A stretch of 64,000 nt of DNA from the NCBI RefSeq assembly GCF_036898095.1, contig NC_090730.1:23210621-23274620 (forward strand), given 5' to 3'. Made by a program: the position numbers and the translations under genes. The notes below the pieces were generated by a model, which did not search any database, was not told the origin of the DNA, and saw only the letters and a list, made by a program, of their open reading frames with translations. The DNA comes from Palaemon carinicauda. Its lineage: Eukaryota > Arthropoda > Malacostraca > Decapoda > Palaemonidae. Numbering within the stretch: the first letter of the stretch is position 1; each line of letters opens with the position of its first letter. Positions 46,961 to 58,534 of the stretch are shown piece after piece.

Positions 46961-48454
46961 TAAATACTAAAGAAGGCTCCTTTTAATGAAAATTGAACTA
47001 AAACTTTATCTCTAAAACAGAATTATCGGAGAAAACCTGTAAACAAGGGTTGTTCACAAACAACTATACAGAGAAAGTATGTCTAAAGTGACTCAACAGT
47101 TCTAGGAACAAACACAGAATACAGTATTAGAATTTACTCTAGGAGATACTTTAAACAAGGCTGTATCAATCCCTCACAAAAAAAAAAAAAAAATCAAGGA
47201 AAAAGTTTATATCTCTTGAAACCAAACCAGCCCATTCAGAACAATCGCAAAGATTAGCCTAAAAATATCCTTAAGTCAGGCAAGATCCTGAAAGTTAAAA
47301 CTTTGCAAACCTAAGTATGAAGGAAACTATTTTGAATTGATATGGAAAGGCCATAACCATTTACAAAATTTGCTTAACATTTTTACAACTAATAATAAGA
47401 GTTCCAAAGAAGGAAAGCATACATATACAGGCGTTCCTAGCATGAATATCCCAGGAATCCAACATGAGAAATCATTACCATTATTGAGAACTAGTTATTA
47501 GGTGATATCAATTTTATGAAACCATTTAATTCACCAGATATCTAAAAATATTCTAAATTCATAGTCTACTTCAAATACTTTCCTCCAGTACCCATTGGAG
47601 TAAAAGGATTTTAAATATTCATTAATGAATAGACAAACAGGAAGATTTCAGAAATAATACTGAGATATAAAGTAAACTGAAATGTGAAATCATCATTCCA
47701 CCTCTAAATGCAATCTATAATTTTCATATAAAAATGGAATATACCTATCATAGAAAGAGAAATCAATTTTGAGAAGAATAAAATTATCATGTTTCAGGAC
47801 TTGCTAAGAAATAAATTTTTAATCTAGATAGCATTGGAATGTTATAAAAAGCCTTAAATCATTAAAAACGCTAGCATTTCCACCTCATCTACAATTAACC
47901 AATGATAAAATAGCCTTCTGCAATATCTATGAAAAGAGTATACAGAAGACTTTTGGTAAAGTATCGACTATAAATTCTTCAAGAGAAAAACTTTCTGGAC
48001 ACAATCATCTTATATAACCAGTTATTGACAACATAAACTTGATAGTTTAGTGAAGTTTACCATCATACCTTCAAACCCTTCAATTAACGTGAGGTAAGAA
48101 CTATGATCTCACCACAATGCATATCATGTCAATTTGCCAGATTATTCAACATCATAAGAAGGCTTTACACCAAACAGAGCAGGAAAAGTGGAATTAAAAT
48201 TACTGCTGCTGAAACTTAGTCATTCACAGAAATGCAGCATCTAAGCACAAGAACTCCAAAAAAAAAAGCATAACAATTGTCCTAGGCCTTATGTCATTGA
48301 GGTGCATATGATGTGTTCGAATTAAAGGCAAGGCTTAATGACCAACAAATATTTATAGATTAGGAAGGCCTATTGGAAAATAGGGATAGAAACAAAACCT
48401 TATGATATCATAACCTACAACACAGGCCCAAAAGCCTTGAATTGTTAAATAGCT
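46961..48454. other. AT-rich stretch without recognised genes
   Basis: No gene or repeat family recognised, apart from an A-run at about 47179-47193. Confidence 0.45.
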
Positions 48455-48813
48455 TTTATTATTATAACTAGCTAAGCTACAACCCTAGTTGGAAAAGAAA
48501 GATGCTATAAGCCCAAGGGCTCCAACAGGGAAAATTAGCCCAGTGAGGAAAGAAAACAAGGAAAAATAAAATATTTTAAGAACATCAACACCACCAAAAT
48601 AAATATCTCCTATATAAACTATGAAAACTTTAACAAAACAAGAGGAAGAGAAATAAGACAGAATAGTGTGCCGGAGTGTACACTCAAGCAAGAGAACTCT
48701 AGCCAAACACACTGGAAGACCATGCTACAGAGGCTATGGCCCTACCCAAGACTTGAGAACAATGGTTTGATTTTGGAGTGTCCTTCTCCTAGAAGAGCTG
48801 CTTACCATATCAG
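48455..48813 (-). repeat. Longest copy of the CTACAACCCTAGTTGG interspersed repeat
   Basis: It begins with TTATTATAACTAGCTAAGCT, then CTACAACCCTAGTTGGAAAA, GGGCTCCAACAGGGAAAA and AGCCCAGTGAGGAAAG. Unlike the other copies it continues for about 250 bp more (AAACACACTGGAAGACCATG, GGTTTGATTTTGGAGTGTCC and CTTCTCCTAGAAGAGCTGC). It therefore shows what the full family looks like beyond the roughly 100-bp pieces elsewhere. I find no tRNA-like head or coding sequence; class unknown. Confidence 0.8.
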
Positions 48814-50582
48814 CCTTAATCCAATATCAACAAGTGCCACCAAGAGCACAGTGTCATAGAAATACAATGAAGAATAAAAATCACTGTATGAAATAGATCA
48901 TCACCCAGTAGGACCTCACCTGAATGAGAAATTGACAATCAGTTGAACTCTGGGTCACATGAATATACTAAGTCAAGATCAAATATCTTGACTGGTGGTA
49001 ATATATCACTTTAAAAACATACATAATATCACATAATCTTATTGAGTATTTTCTACGTTATTTTCGTAAAGAGAAATTAAAAAAAAAGGCCTGAGGATAC
49101 CACAATGTTTGTTTGTGAAAAACTAGCCAATCAATATTAGTGCCAAAAGTGTTAGCTAATATGTTTTCTGATTTATAATACTACTACTATTATGTGTTCC
49201 TTATATCATGTGTTTGTGTTCCTTCAAATGCCATTTTGAAATTATAGCTATTAATTACCTGGTGGTAAAAATTCACACACGTGCACAGAAGAATGACAAA
49301 CATTCATGCAGTGTGGTCAAATCAAATTAGAATTATGTGGCACAAAACTGAAGATTATGTATAATACTTTTTTATAGTTCTGATAAAAGAATGCAATCCC
49401 AACATTCTTATGCCTTGTATAAATACGATAAAAATATTGCAAGTAAAATTTTCAATTGAAGGCAATACATTATGAGTGAGATTTGATATTGAGGCTTCTA
49501 GTAATTTTAGTATAACACAATATACAAAAAGTCTGCTTTGGTGATCAGAGGTGTTGAAGTGATGACTCAGTGATATTTCAAGTTGTGAATAAAGTAGAAA
49601 AATTTTCTGCTTTGTTCTTTGTTGAAATTTTTAAATAAAAACCTGACAGTAGCGTTTACGATACTTAAGACCTAATCAATAAAAAGAAAACTATATGGCA
49701 CAGTCACCAGCAGATATTTGGCTTTATATAAAAATATTAGTTTTGCAGTTGAATTTGAATAGCTAACTTTAATAGATTAATTAGGAAATATGAAGGTATT
49801 TAAGAGCCTCCCAGTAGAAGGATCTACACAAGAATGTTGAAAATCCTTAAATCTTCCCCACACCTACATCCATGGCGTGGTTTCTTCTTGAAGTTACAGA
49901 TTCAAAATTCCACTTGCACAGTAGAGCAGAAGTTTTTTAATGGACATCACACTTATATCCTGAAAGTAAATATTTCATGAATTTCTCATCTTACAATTAA
50001 GACAAAATAGAACGCTTTCATAGGGGAACTCAAACATGTAATAACAGATATAAAAAGTATTAAATAAGATTTTACCCAAAAGTCACTTTGCTTTTCATAG
50101 TCACTCTTTCTTGGAAATCAATAACAACAAGCAAACTTGTGATCAATAGATTCAGTTCATAAAAGCTTTATTATGTGATTTAAATAACTAATATTGGTTT
50201 TATATAAACAAAATAGATTTGATTCCTGAGTATACTAAATAAAATAGTGCTCTTACATGGAAACTAGCTTTAATTAACAAATGCAAATTAGGGCATCAAT
50301 TGTTGTGCACAAAACTGTCTAGAAATTATAAGGAATGTTTCTAGTAACTGAATTACTAGGAGTAACATTTACAATATTAGAAAACACAAGACTTCTCAAT
50401 ATGGAAGTAATTAATTCATTAATATAAATTAATCATTTATTATATTCCAGATTTCTAATTGGCTAATATGAACTAGTAAAATATTCTATTTACAAAGAAT
50501 CCAAGTTATACAAATGTTAAATTTCAATATTCAATTGATTTGTTTGTGTACCTTTATGTACATAATAAAAAAAAATTCAAAC
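48814..50582. other. AT-rich stretch without recognised genes
   Basis: No supported gene or repeat up to the left end of DIRS element 2. Confidence 0.45.
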
Positions 50583-50786
50583 AACAAATTTGGAAATAAT
50601 TTGTATTTTTCCTAACATACAAACCTGGAGCTATTTATGGGGTATTACTTTTGGCAACGCTGAAAACCAGCCAAGACAATTTTAGTGAGGGATAATTACC
50701 CCATCCGCTAGTTAGCGGGAGGGGGTTGGGGTAGCCTAGCTACCCCACTCACTAACACCTGTCAGTTGAGTAACCACTTTTACTCT
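50583..50786 (-). repeat. Inverted terminal repeat (3' end of DIRS element 2)
   Basis: Its reverse complement matches 58028-58207 (shared CTAGTTAGCGG, GGGGTAATTATCCCTCACTA and AATTGTCTTGGCTGG). The outer roughly 45 bp differ between the two ends, as is normal for DIRS elements. Confidence 0.9.
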
Positions 50787-50828
50787 CTGGCAGGACTTCT
50801 AGGGGAACAGGGTGGCGGGCCAATTTGT

Positions 50829-50926
50829 ATAAATAGCTCCAGGTTTGTATGTTAGGAAAAATACAAATTATTTCCAAATTTGTTATTTGTTCCGAGACAG
50901 ATACAAACCTTCGCTATTTATAGGGT
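50829..50926 (-). repeat. Internal complementary region (ICR), DIRS element 2
   Basis: 50829-50883 is a perfect or near-perfect reverse complement of the left end 50583-50637 (CTCCAGGTTTGTATGTTAGG). 50885-50926 is the reverse complement of the right end 58169-58207 (CAGATACAAACCTTCGCTAT). The two ends meet near 50883, giving a direct picture of the circular junction. Confidence 0.92.
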
Positions 50927-51269
50927 GACTTACTCTTAGGAGGGAGGAAGTTCTACCAACTGGCCTTGGTCATGACCCGGGGTTCCTTCTAATTGATTTT
51001 GATCTAATTAGTAGGAACCCTACCCTTGCTAAAATCAAAATAGTTACAAGGTAACTCACTGACAGTGGCCTGCAGAAGCTTTGTGAGAGACTCGTGGCTT
51101 GTCTTCACGTAGGAACTCGAGGATTCTAAGACATATCCAATACCCTCCCTCAAGAGGTATTGGTGACGTAACAAAGTATTCATTCATACTCAGGATGCAC
51201 AAGGGAAATGATTCTTACCTGCAGAGGGGTGAGGTCAAGTATGCTTCGGTCTTGCGGAGCTATTTCCCC

Positions 51270-51292
51270 GGGGGGGGGGGGGGGGGGGGGGG
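51270..51292. repeat. 23-base G homopolymer
   Basis: An uninterrupted G-run in the 3' non-coding part of DIRS element 2, preceded by CCCC. Length may be affected by sequencing or replication slippage. Confidence 0.9.
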
Positions 51293-51401
51293 AGGAGAAA
51301 AAAAATAAGTGAGCCAGACATTCTTTTCATTCACCCTAGACTAACCCGGGTAACCTCAGCCCTCAACCCTCTGCTACTTGTCCATCAAGGAGCCTAAGGC
51401 A

Positions 51402-52842
51402 TTAGATCACTTGTGAGGCCACCACAGGACCAATGGAGGTTTCCATGCTCCTCTGGGTTACGTCTTTCAGGTAGTGGGCTGTGAAGGTTGTCTGACGCTT
51501 CCACATGCCCGCTTGCAATACCTGTGCCACAGAAAAATTCTTCTTGAACGCCAGAGACGTTGCAATGCCTCTGACGTCATGAGCTCTGCGTCGGTTGGAC
51601 AGAGGAGGATCTGGATATAGAGTGTATTCGATTACTTTCTTTATCCAGGAGGAAATAGTATTCCTCATGACCCTCCTCTTGACCTCCGTGCTGACAAAAA
51701 GTGCTCGTACACGGGGGCGAGCTTTTGCTGTTCTTTTCTAAGTAACACCTCAGACTCCTTACTGGACATAGTAACAGTTGGTCTGGATCTTCAGTTACAG
51801 AACGAAGAGACTCTATCCGAAATGGGCCAAACCTGGAGTCCGGCACACCCGGATTTTAAGTCTTAGCTACAAACTCAGGGTCGTAGTTGATGATTACTTC
51901 CCCTCATCTCCTAGAGTGGGAGACATCAGCAGATAGACCATGAAGTTGCTGACTCTCTTGGCCGAAGCCAGAGCGAGCAGGAACACCGTCTTCACGTTAG
52001 GTGGCGATCTGAGGCCTGGCGTAGTGGTTCATAGGGGAAGCCCTTCAGAGACCTGAGGGCCTGAACCACGTTCCTATGGGGAGGTCTTAGCTCTGCCCAG
52101 GGACAAGTAAGCTCCAACTGCGTATGAGCAAAGAAAGTTCCAACGAGGAGGAAATATCGACTCTTTTCAGTCTAAAGGCGAGACTCAAGGCTGAGCGGTA
52201 GCCTTTGACTGCCGAGACCAAGAGGAACATTTCTTCCCGAAGGTAGACAAGAAACTCCGCTATAGTTGGAACAGAGGCATTGAGGGGAGAGATACCCCTT
52301 CCACAACACCAACCACAGTAAACTGACCACTTTGCCTGGTACACTGCCTCTGTGGATCTCCTGAGGTGTCCAGCCATTCTTTTCGCAACCGGTTGCGAAA
52401 AGCCTCTCTGTGTGAGGAGGTGCTGGATAGTCTCCAGGCGTGAAGTCGAAGTGAGGCTATGGCTTTGTGGAAGATGTTGGCATGTGGTTGTTTGAGGAGG
52501 TCGTGCTGTGGAGGAAACTCCCTCTGGATCTCCGTGAGGAGATGCAAAAGGTCCGGGAATCATTCTGCGTGATGCCATAGCGGAGCTATGAGGGTCCTTT
52601 GCAAGTTGTTGCTTGCTCGTACCTGGTTGAGGACCTTTCTCATCAGACAGAATGGGGGAAACGCGTAAGCGTCCAGGTTTATCCACCGTTGTTGGAAAAC
52701 ATCTTGCCAAAGAGCTTGGGGATCCAGGACTGGGGAGCAGTACAATGGGAGCCTGAAATTCAGGGCTGTTGCAAACAGATCCACCGTCGGGGAACCCCAC
52801 AAAGTCAGGACTTTGTTGGCTATCAGAGGATTCAAAGAACAC
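51402..52842 (-). pseudogene. DIRS element 2 tyrosine recombinase, frameshifted
   Basis: The first frame (52842-52087) overlaps the RNase H/methyltransferase-like frame by about 280 bp. It contains SRLETIQHLLTQRGFSQPVA, RRSTEAVYQAKWSVYCGWC and VKGYRSALSLAFRLKRVD (core-binding domain). After shifts between about 52085 and 51850, the Arg box LASAKRVS is readable near 51960-51990. 51846-51577 has LLLCPVRSLRCYLEK, and the last frame 51668-51402 carries AHDVRG (His, Arg) and TAHYLK (Tyr). All catalytic residues survive, but not in one frame. Its role would be integration of circular cDNA. Confidence 0.87.
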
Positions 52843-53381
52843 TCAGTGCCAACTATCTGAGTCGCTGTGCTCAGCTTGTCTGCTAGCACATTCATCTTGA
52901 CCGGAATGAAGCGAGTTGATAGAGTCACCGAGTTGTCCTCTGCCCATCTGAGTATCTCTACTGCAAGATGGCACAGCTGCTGTGAAAAGGTACCGCCCTG
53001 TTTGCTTAGATAAGCTACTACCGTGGTGTTGTTGCTCATCAGCATGACGGAGTGCCCTGCCAGGACCTGGTGGAACTCTTTGAGGGCCAGAAAGGCTGCC
53101 CTCATCTCTAAGAGATTTATGTGCTGGTACCTTTCTGATTCGGACCATTGGCCGGAGATGTAATGGTGCAGCACGTGAGCCCCCCACCCTTCTTTTGATA
53201 CATCCAAAAAAAGCATCAATTCCGGGGGAGAGATGAGAAGATCGACCCCTTTGCAGAGGTTCGGCTCAGCCAGCCACAACCTGAGGTCTGACTGTTCCTC
53301 TAGCCCTATGCGGACTAGGTGATCCCGGGAATCAGAGTGTTTGTTCCACTGGGATTTTAGTCGCCACTGGAGGGATCTCAT
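52560..53381 (-). pseudogene. DIRS element 2 RNase H and methyltransferase-like domains
   Basis: An open 273-codon frame. RNase H: MLFLDVSKEGWGAHV (Asp kept), QHINLLEMRAAFLALKEF (Glu kept), and LMSNNTTVVAYLSKQGG, where the third carboxylate (usually SDN) is Asn, so activity is doubtful. The Dam-like segment follows: VDLFATALNFRLPLYCSP and DAYAFPPFCLMRKVL. It ends RTLIAPLWHHAE. In DIRS elements these domains remove the RNA template and carry an unexplained methyltransferase-like fold. Confidence 0.85.
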
Positions 53382-53501
53382 CCTGAGGCGACTGTTGGGG
53401 ACCAGTCGGGTCAGGGAAGAGAGTTGACCGAGAAGGCGAAGCCAATACTGCCCCGGGAGCTCTTCCCGACAGAGAAAAACCTGTGCTATCTCCCTCAGTC
53501 T

Positions 53502-54415
53502 CTAGATCCTTTCGTATGATGGAAACGCTTTGTGCCTTAAGGTGTCTAATCGCATGCCTAGGTATCCCAGTTCTTGAGAGGGGAGCAGTTGAAACTTCTC
53601 GAGGTTTACCACGATCCCCAGATCCTGGCAAATCCTTAGAAGCTCATCTCGGTGGCGGAGAAGGGCCGCCTCTGAGTCTACCAGAATCAGCCAGTCGTCC
53701 AAGTATCTTAGGAGACGGATGCCGACTCTGTGAGCCCAAGATGACGCTAGGGCGAAAACTCTCGTGAGTACCTGGGGTGCAGTGGAAAGACCGAAACACA
53801 GCACCCTGAACTGGTAATGCTTACGATTGAACATGAATCTTAGATACTTCCTGGAAGATGGGTGAATTGGGATCTGGAAGTATGCGTCCTTCAGATCTAG
53901 AGTGCACATGAAGTCCTGGGGTCTTATCGCTTGTCTGACTGTGTCGGCCGTCTCCATCCTGAAAGGTGTCTGTTCGACAAACCTGTTCAGGGCCGAGAGG
54001 TCTATGACTGGTCTCCAGCCTCCAGACGCCTTTCCACAAGAAAGAGTCAACTGTAGAAGCCTGGGGACCCGTCAAGGACCTCCTGGAGAGCGTCCTTCTC
54101 CAACGTGGACTGGACTTCTACCCTGAGGGCAAACTCCCGTGCGGATCCCTTCGCACAGGAGTTCGATGGAATAGGCACTCGAGTCAGTGGAGGGAGAGGG
54201 AGCGTGAACGGGATACGATATCCTGAACGAATCACCTCGACCGTCCAGGGTTTGGCCCCGTGGTGAAGCCACCTCTGCCAGCGGCTTTGCAGGCATCCCG
54301 CCACAGGTGGGCAAATGGGAGGATTGCCTATCTTATTGGGACCGGCCTCGGTCAGATCCCTTCTTACCCTTTCCTCCACGGAAGGACTTTTTGCTGTGAA
54401 AGGCCTGCTTTGCAC
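53502..54415 (-). pseudogene. DIRS element 2 reverse transcriptase
   Basis: The N-terminal part is 54415-54047 (LQSRWQRWLHHGAKPWTVEV, GYRIPFTLPLPP); after a shift the core follows in 54050-53502. Seen there: SGGWRPVIDLSALNRFV, CTLDLKDAYFQIPIHP (motif A), FRVLCFGLSTAPQVLTRVF, RLLRYLDDWLILVD (catalytic YLDD, about 53692-53706), and GIVVNLEKFQLLPSQELGYL. RT core residues are all intact. A stop after FPSYERI separates it from the RNase H frame downstream. Confidence 0.88.
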
Positions 54416-56229
54416 CCTTTTTACCCTGCTGTTTTAGGTCTCTAGCCCTTTTCGGCTGCGGGTTTTGCTGTGCTTTCCGCTGTGGCTGAGAGGGGTAAGG
54501 TCTAGATGTTAAGACCTTTTGGATGAGGGAGTCCTGACTGAACTTCCTCCACCTCTCTGCCACCCGCTCGACGTCCTCGGGATGGAACAAAGAATTGCCC
54601 TCGAAAGGAGCATTTCTCAGACTCGCTACTTCGACCTGAGGGAGATGTCTATGACGGCATCTCTCCTCTTCAGGATAGTGTTGGCCCCAAGGTTCACTAC
54701 CTGATGGGAGAGGAACTCGATGGCCCGAGTGCCAGACAATAGGAAAGTCTCCTAAGACTTCCTGGAGGACTCCTGAGACAGGTCTTTAGACTGCATCAGT
54801 TGTCCTAAGGATCCTAACCAGAAATCCAGCCACGAAGTAGCCTGCATGGCGTACTTCTCCATCTTTTCCTGGTTTAGGATTTCAGAGGCCAAAAAGGAGA
54901 CTGGAAGTCCCATAAGTTTCTCGAAGGGGGTAACCTTCGAGAGTGCCTCTATAGAGTGGTCGAGAGGCAGCGTTGGAAGAGATTCCCCCGAGGATCTCGT
55001 AGTACCTCCTCTGAAACACATACGGAGGAGGTAGGAGCTTGGAGGACGAGTTGGAGCGGAGAGAAGAGGTGGACCCAGTTGCCTGGGACACTGCCTTCTG
55101 TTTGGCACTCTTCAACCCCTTTGACCAGGGCAAAGCTGCAATGATCCTATGAGGTTTCTGAGTGCCATAGAACTGGTCAAGGACCGTTTCTTTTCCATCT
55201 AGAGGGACTGCCGATGGATCTGGAATTCCAGTGATGGAACGGATGCAGGCTAGGATCTGCCAAAAGGCGTGTTCCGACTCCTTCCTCTCATCCTCTGTAA
55301 GCTTAGGGCTAACGGCTGCTGGCAGAGCGTCGTCCTCAAGACCACTCTGCCCTTCCACGTCCAAGCTCTCATTCATAGGAGCCCGGAGTGGGTCGAAGTC
55401 GTCAACTGTATAGACTGTCTGGCTGCCTGGGAGGCAGTGAGGAAGGAAGCCTGGCCGAGGATTTGGGGATGGTGAACAAATCCTTCGGTTCCCTCCTACG
55501 AGGCCGGAGGTCCTCTGTCCCCAAGGGCCTAGAGGACTCCGTCGGCTTATGGGTGGAATGTAAGTTCACTACCATACGGGGTGAATCCCGTCCGGTCGCA
55601 GGTCATGCCTCCTTAGACACTATCTTGACCAGTAAAGAACGGAAGGAGTCTCCATAGGAAGTAACCCTATCCTCCTTGGGGGGGCGAAGGACGAATCCTT
55701 TTCCTTTCCCCCATTTGGCCTGGCCTGTGGCATCTTGAACTGCAGGGGGATACCCTGAGGTTCATGCCTAATCTCGTCCAGAGGTCTTTTGCGAGGGGAT
55801 GATCGTCTCCCTTTGCCTGAAGGACCCGCCTGTGCGAGGACCTCCGACCTCCTTGGATCGGAGGGAGGAGAGGACCCTGGGAAGAGAGGAGGCGACAAGG
55901 GAATCCAAGGTGTATCACCTAAGGACTGGGAGCGGGGAACGACTCCCTTCATGGCTTGGCACATTACATTGAATAAGGTGCTAAGCCAAGGGGGGTCACG
56001 AGCTCCTGAGGAACTAAGGGGAAGGTCCTTAGGAAAGGACTGCTCCCTGGGTTTAGTAACCTAGGCAGGTTTCCTAACCCTCTTGTCTGATGGAGGCTTC
56101 CCTACAGGCAAGATTGGCACAGGCCTACCCTTAGGGATAGGGTCTGGGTTCGGTTGCATAGGCGACTGTTGTCTCTGTTGAGGCCTAAGGGGCTCGAAAG
56201 ACTGATTGCGAGCGCCAAGATGGTCGTGC

Positions 56230-56540
56230 GCTCTTACGCCGAACTGTTGGTAGGCGGAAGGGAGCTCGTGCGCGCGCCTTTCCCGATTCCCGCACCTTTT
56301 TCGCGCTCCTGGAGCGCATGAGGTTGTTCGTGCACCTGGCGCGCATAAGGTTGCTCGCGCGCAGCGTTGTTTTCGCGCATGGCGCGCAGTGTGTTGTTCG
56401 CGCGCATGGCGCGCAACAGGATGTTCGCACTCATAGCGAGCAACAGGATGTTCTTGCATATGGCGCGCCAAAGGATGAACCCGCGCGCCATGATTGCCAT
56501 TTTGTTTGCGCGCGCCAAGACGGTCGTGCACGCCGAATGT
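56230..56540 (-). repeat. CpG-rich degenerate minisatellite within ORF1
   Basis: Units of roughly 30-33 bp are rich in GCGCGC and contain GCGCATGGCGCGCA-like cores with a CAACAGGATGTTCG-like connector. CpG density is far above the window average. On the minus strand it encodes Ala/Arg/His-rich repeats (ARHAREQHTARHARKQ). Confidence 0.8.
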
Positions 56541-56689
56541 CGTGCGCGCGAGAGCTCTCAGATTGGTGAGAGAACTCACTGCTACGCTCACCCGAAGGTT
56601 CACGATAGCTTGTGTTGTGTGAGTGCGAACGATCAACACGAGTTTAAAAACTCTCTGTCATAAATAGAATGACTCTGGTCACGAGAACC

Positions 56690-57130
56690 TGAAAGTTCAG
56701 CGTGAACTGTGTTACGCAAACCCGAAGGATCAACGCAACGAAAAACCGGAGTTTCTCTGTCACGATACACCGAAGTGTTAGCGCGACTAGAGTTACAAGA
56801 GCCCAAGGGTTCAGCGTAACTCAGGTTACGAGACCCCGAAGGGTCAGCGTAACGAGGAATCGAGGTTCCTCTGTCACGAGATCCCGAAGGATCAACACGA
56901 CTGACAGTACGATAACCCAGAGGTTCAACGTTACAGTCGTTATGAGAGCCCGAAGGTTCAGCGTAAGAGAAACCTAAAGGTTTCAAGTCGCGAGAGTCCG
57001 AAGGTTCAGCGCGACGGAGACCCGAAGGACTCCTGCTGTCATGAGAACCCGCAGGATCAACATGACGAGAGCCCGAAGGCTCACGATCACGCCATCCCAA
57101 AGGGTCATCGTCACGGACCCCGAAGGGTCA
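56690..57130 (-). repeat. Imperfect ~48-bp minisatellite encoding PSGSR repeats
   Basis: About nine diverged units share a CCGAAGGxTCAxCG core on the plus strand. On the minus strand they read as (D/E)PSGSR plus about ten residues, for example YAEPSGSHN and YADPSGSRN. It lies inside ORF1 and explains much of element 2's extra length. Confidence 0.82.
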
Positions 57131-58027
57131 ACGTGAGGAGAACCAGCAGGTTCAAAAAAATGTCTCCTCCCAGCCCGAGGAGGAGAACGCCCGGGGTGGA
57201 GAGGGGTTACCCACCTCTCCACTCTACGAACCTCTGGAGAGGAACGTATAACAGACTCCGCCCGAGGGGGAGACTGATTAAGGTCAACAGATAAATCCTC
57301 CGCAGGGGAGGAAAGTTCGCCCGAAGGAGAACTACGCTTATAACAAGGTTCTCTTTCTGCCCCTGGAGGAGAACCTAAAGCGTAAGGAAATTGCCGATGC
57401 ACAGAGGCAACCTTCTCTCGCGAACGAGAGATATGTTCCCCCAAAGGGGAAGCTTGCCTTGGAGAGAGCCCTGCCACCGCCCCTGGTGAGTTAGCTAACT
57501 CCTCGGCGTCGGAACCAGACCCAAGGTCTGGAAAAGAACAGGTGCTCCCTGGGGGAAGAGAAGGATCCGACTCACTAGGGGAGCCGCCATCCTCGTCTAT
57601 CCCACAGGGTTGACCTGGAGTCACAAGCCCTGCGCTACTGCTCGACCGTACCCCGGAAGGGCCTGGTCGAGGATTAGCTTCGGGCAGAGATTTGGGCGGA
57701 GGAACAAAAGCCCGCTATTTTTCCGATTTTGAGGAAGAACCCGAAAGCGAAGATTCTTGTTTAGACATCATCTTCTCCCACTGGGAGGCAGGCCACTCCC
57801 TACACTCAGAACAGGTGTTTTCCCGCGAACACTGAGTTCCCCAGCAAGCCGGGCATAAAGGGTGTGGGTCCGTCTACACGGACAACATGAAGGTGCCGCA
57901 GCGGCGGCCTTCAATCCCTGGACATGTCCGCAAAGCGGGACAATAACCATGCATACACCGACACACACAAAACAAAAAAGAAAAAGTAATAAAGTCAAGT
58001 CAGTTTGTTCAACAGGAGAGAGCCAAA

Positions 58028-58207
58028 AGTAAAAGTGGTTACTCAACCGACAGGTGTGAGTGACTGGGGTAGCTAGTCTACTCCAACCCACTCCCGCTAA
58101 CTAGCGGATGGGGTAATTATCCCTCACTAAAATTGTCTTGGCTGGTTTTTAGCATTGCCGAAAGTAATACCCTATAAATAGCGAAGGTTTGTATCTGTGC
58201 CGGAACA
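58028..58207 (+). repeat. Inverted terminal repeat (5' end of DIRS element 2)
   Basis: Reverse complement of 50583-50786 over its inner part; its outer 40 bp are copied in the ICR at 50885-50926, which sets the end near 58207. Confidence 0.9.
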
Positions 58208-58439
58208 ATTAAAAATTGATAATCACTTTCAAGATTTTCAAGGTAGATCTCACTAATGCCCGTTTTAAAGTATAAGGAAATAGACCATGAATAAATAAAT
58301 GGCTTATCTAGAATGGCTGTTCACTTTTACTAACAAAATCTTAAAACAATCTCGATTAGAACCCATATGGATTTGCCTTAATTTGTATTGCTGTATTACT
58401 AAAACCTGAAACATGTTCTTCATTATATAACCGTTGCAA

Positions 58440-58534
58440 TATATTATTTATCATTATTATTATTATTACAGTATTATCGTTATTATTATTATCATTATTA
58501 TGATTATTATCATTATATATATACAGTATATATA

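Larger units (their letters stand above)
54333..57870 (-). pseudogene. DIRS element 2 ORF1 (gag-like), repeat-rich and broken
   Basis: Near the 5' end (57840-57740) the frame reads PLCPACWGTQCSRENTCSEC, an exact CX2CX4CX5CX2C array (six cysteines in all, with one before the last pair) matching element 1, followed by QWEKMMSKQESS. A TAG stop lies just upstream. The middle carries two repeat arrays (57130-56690 with PSGSR units; 56540-56230 with GC-rich ARHAR-like units). The conserved C-terminal half is split between 55376-54882 and 55108-54752, then 54590-54333 ends in a Lys/Arg/Gly-rich tail (KKSFRGGKGKKGSDRGRS). Several frameshifts. Probable RNA-binding particle protein by position. Confidence 0.75.
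50583..58207 (-). mobile_element. DIRS element 2: full-length structure on the minus strand
   Basis: Inverted termini at 50583-50786 and 58028-58207 flank, in minus-strand order, ORF1 (57870-54333), RT (54415-53502), RNase H/methyltransferase-like (53381-52560) and tyrosine recombinase (52842-51402), with the ICR at 50829-50926. At 7.6 kb it is longer than element 1, mainly from repeat-rich ORF1 sequence. The ICR fixes both ends to within a few bases. Multiple frameshifts make it non-autonomous. RT and recombinase resemble element 1 more than elements 3 and 4. Confidence 0.92.

Noticed and set aside
54846..56064. Several 60-90 codon plus-strand frames
   Set aside because: Antisense shadows of DIRS element 2 ORF1, with no motifs.
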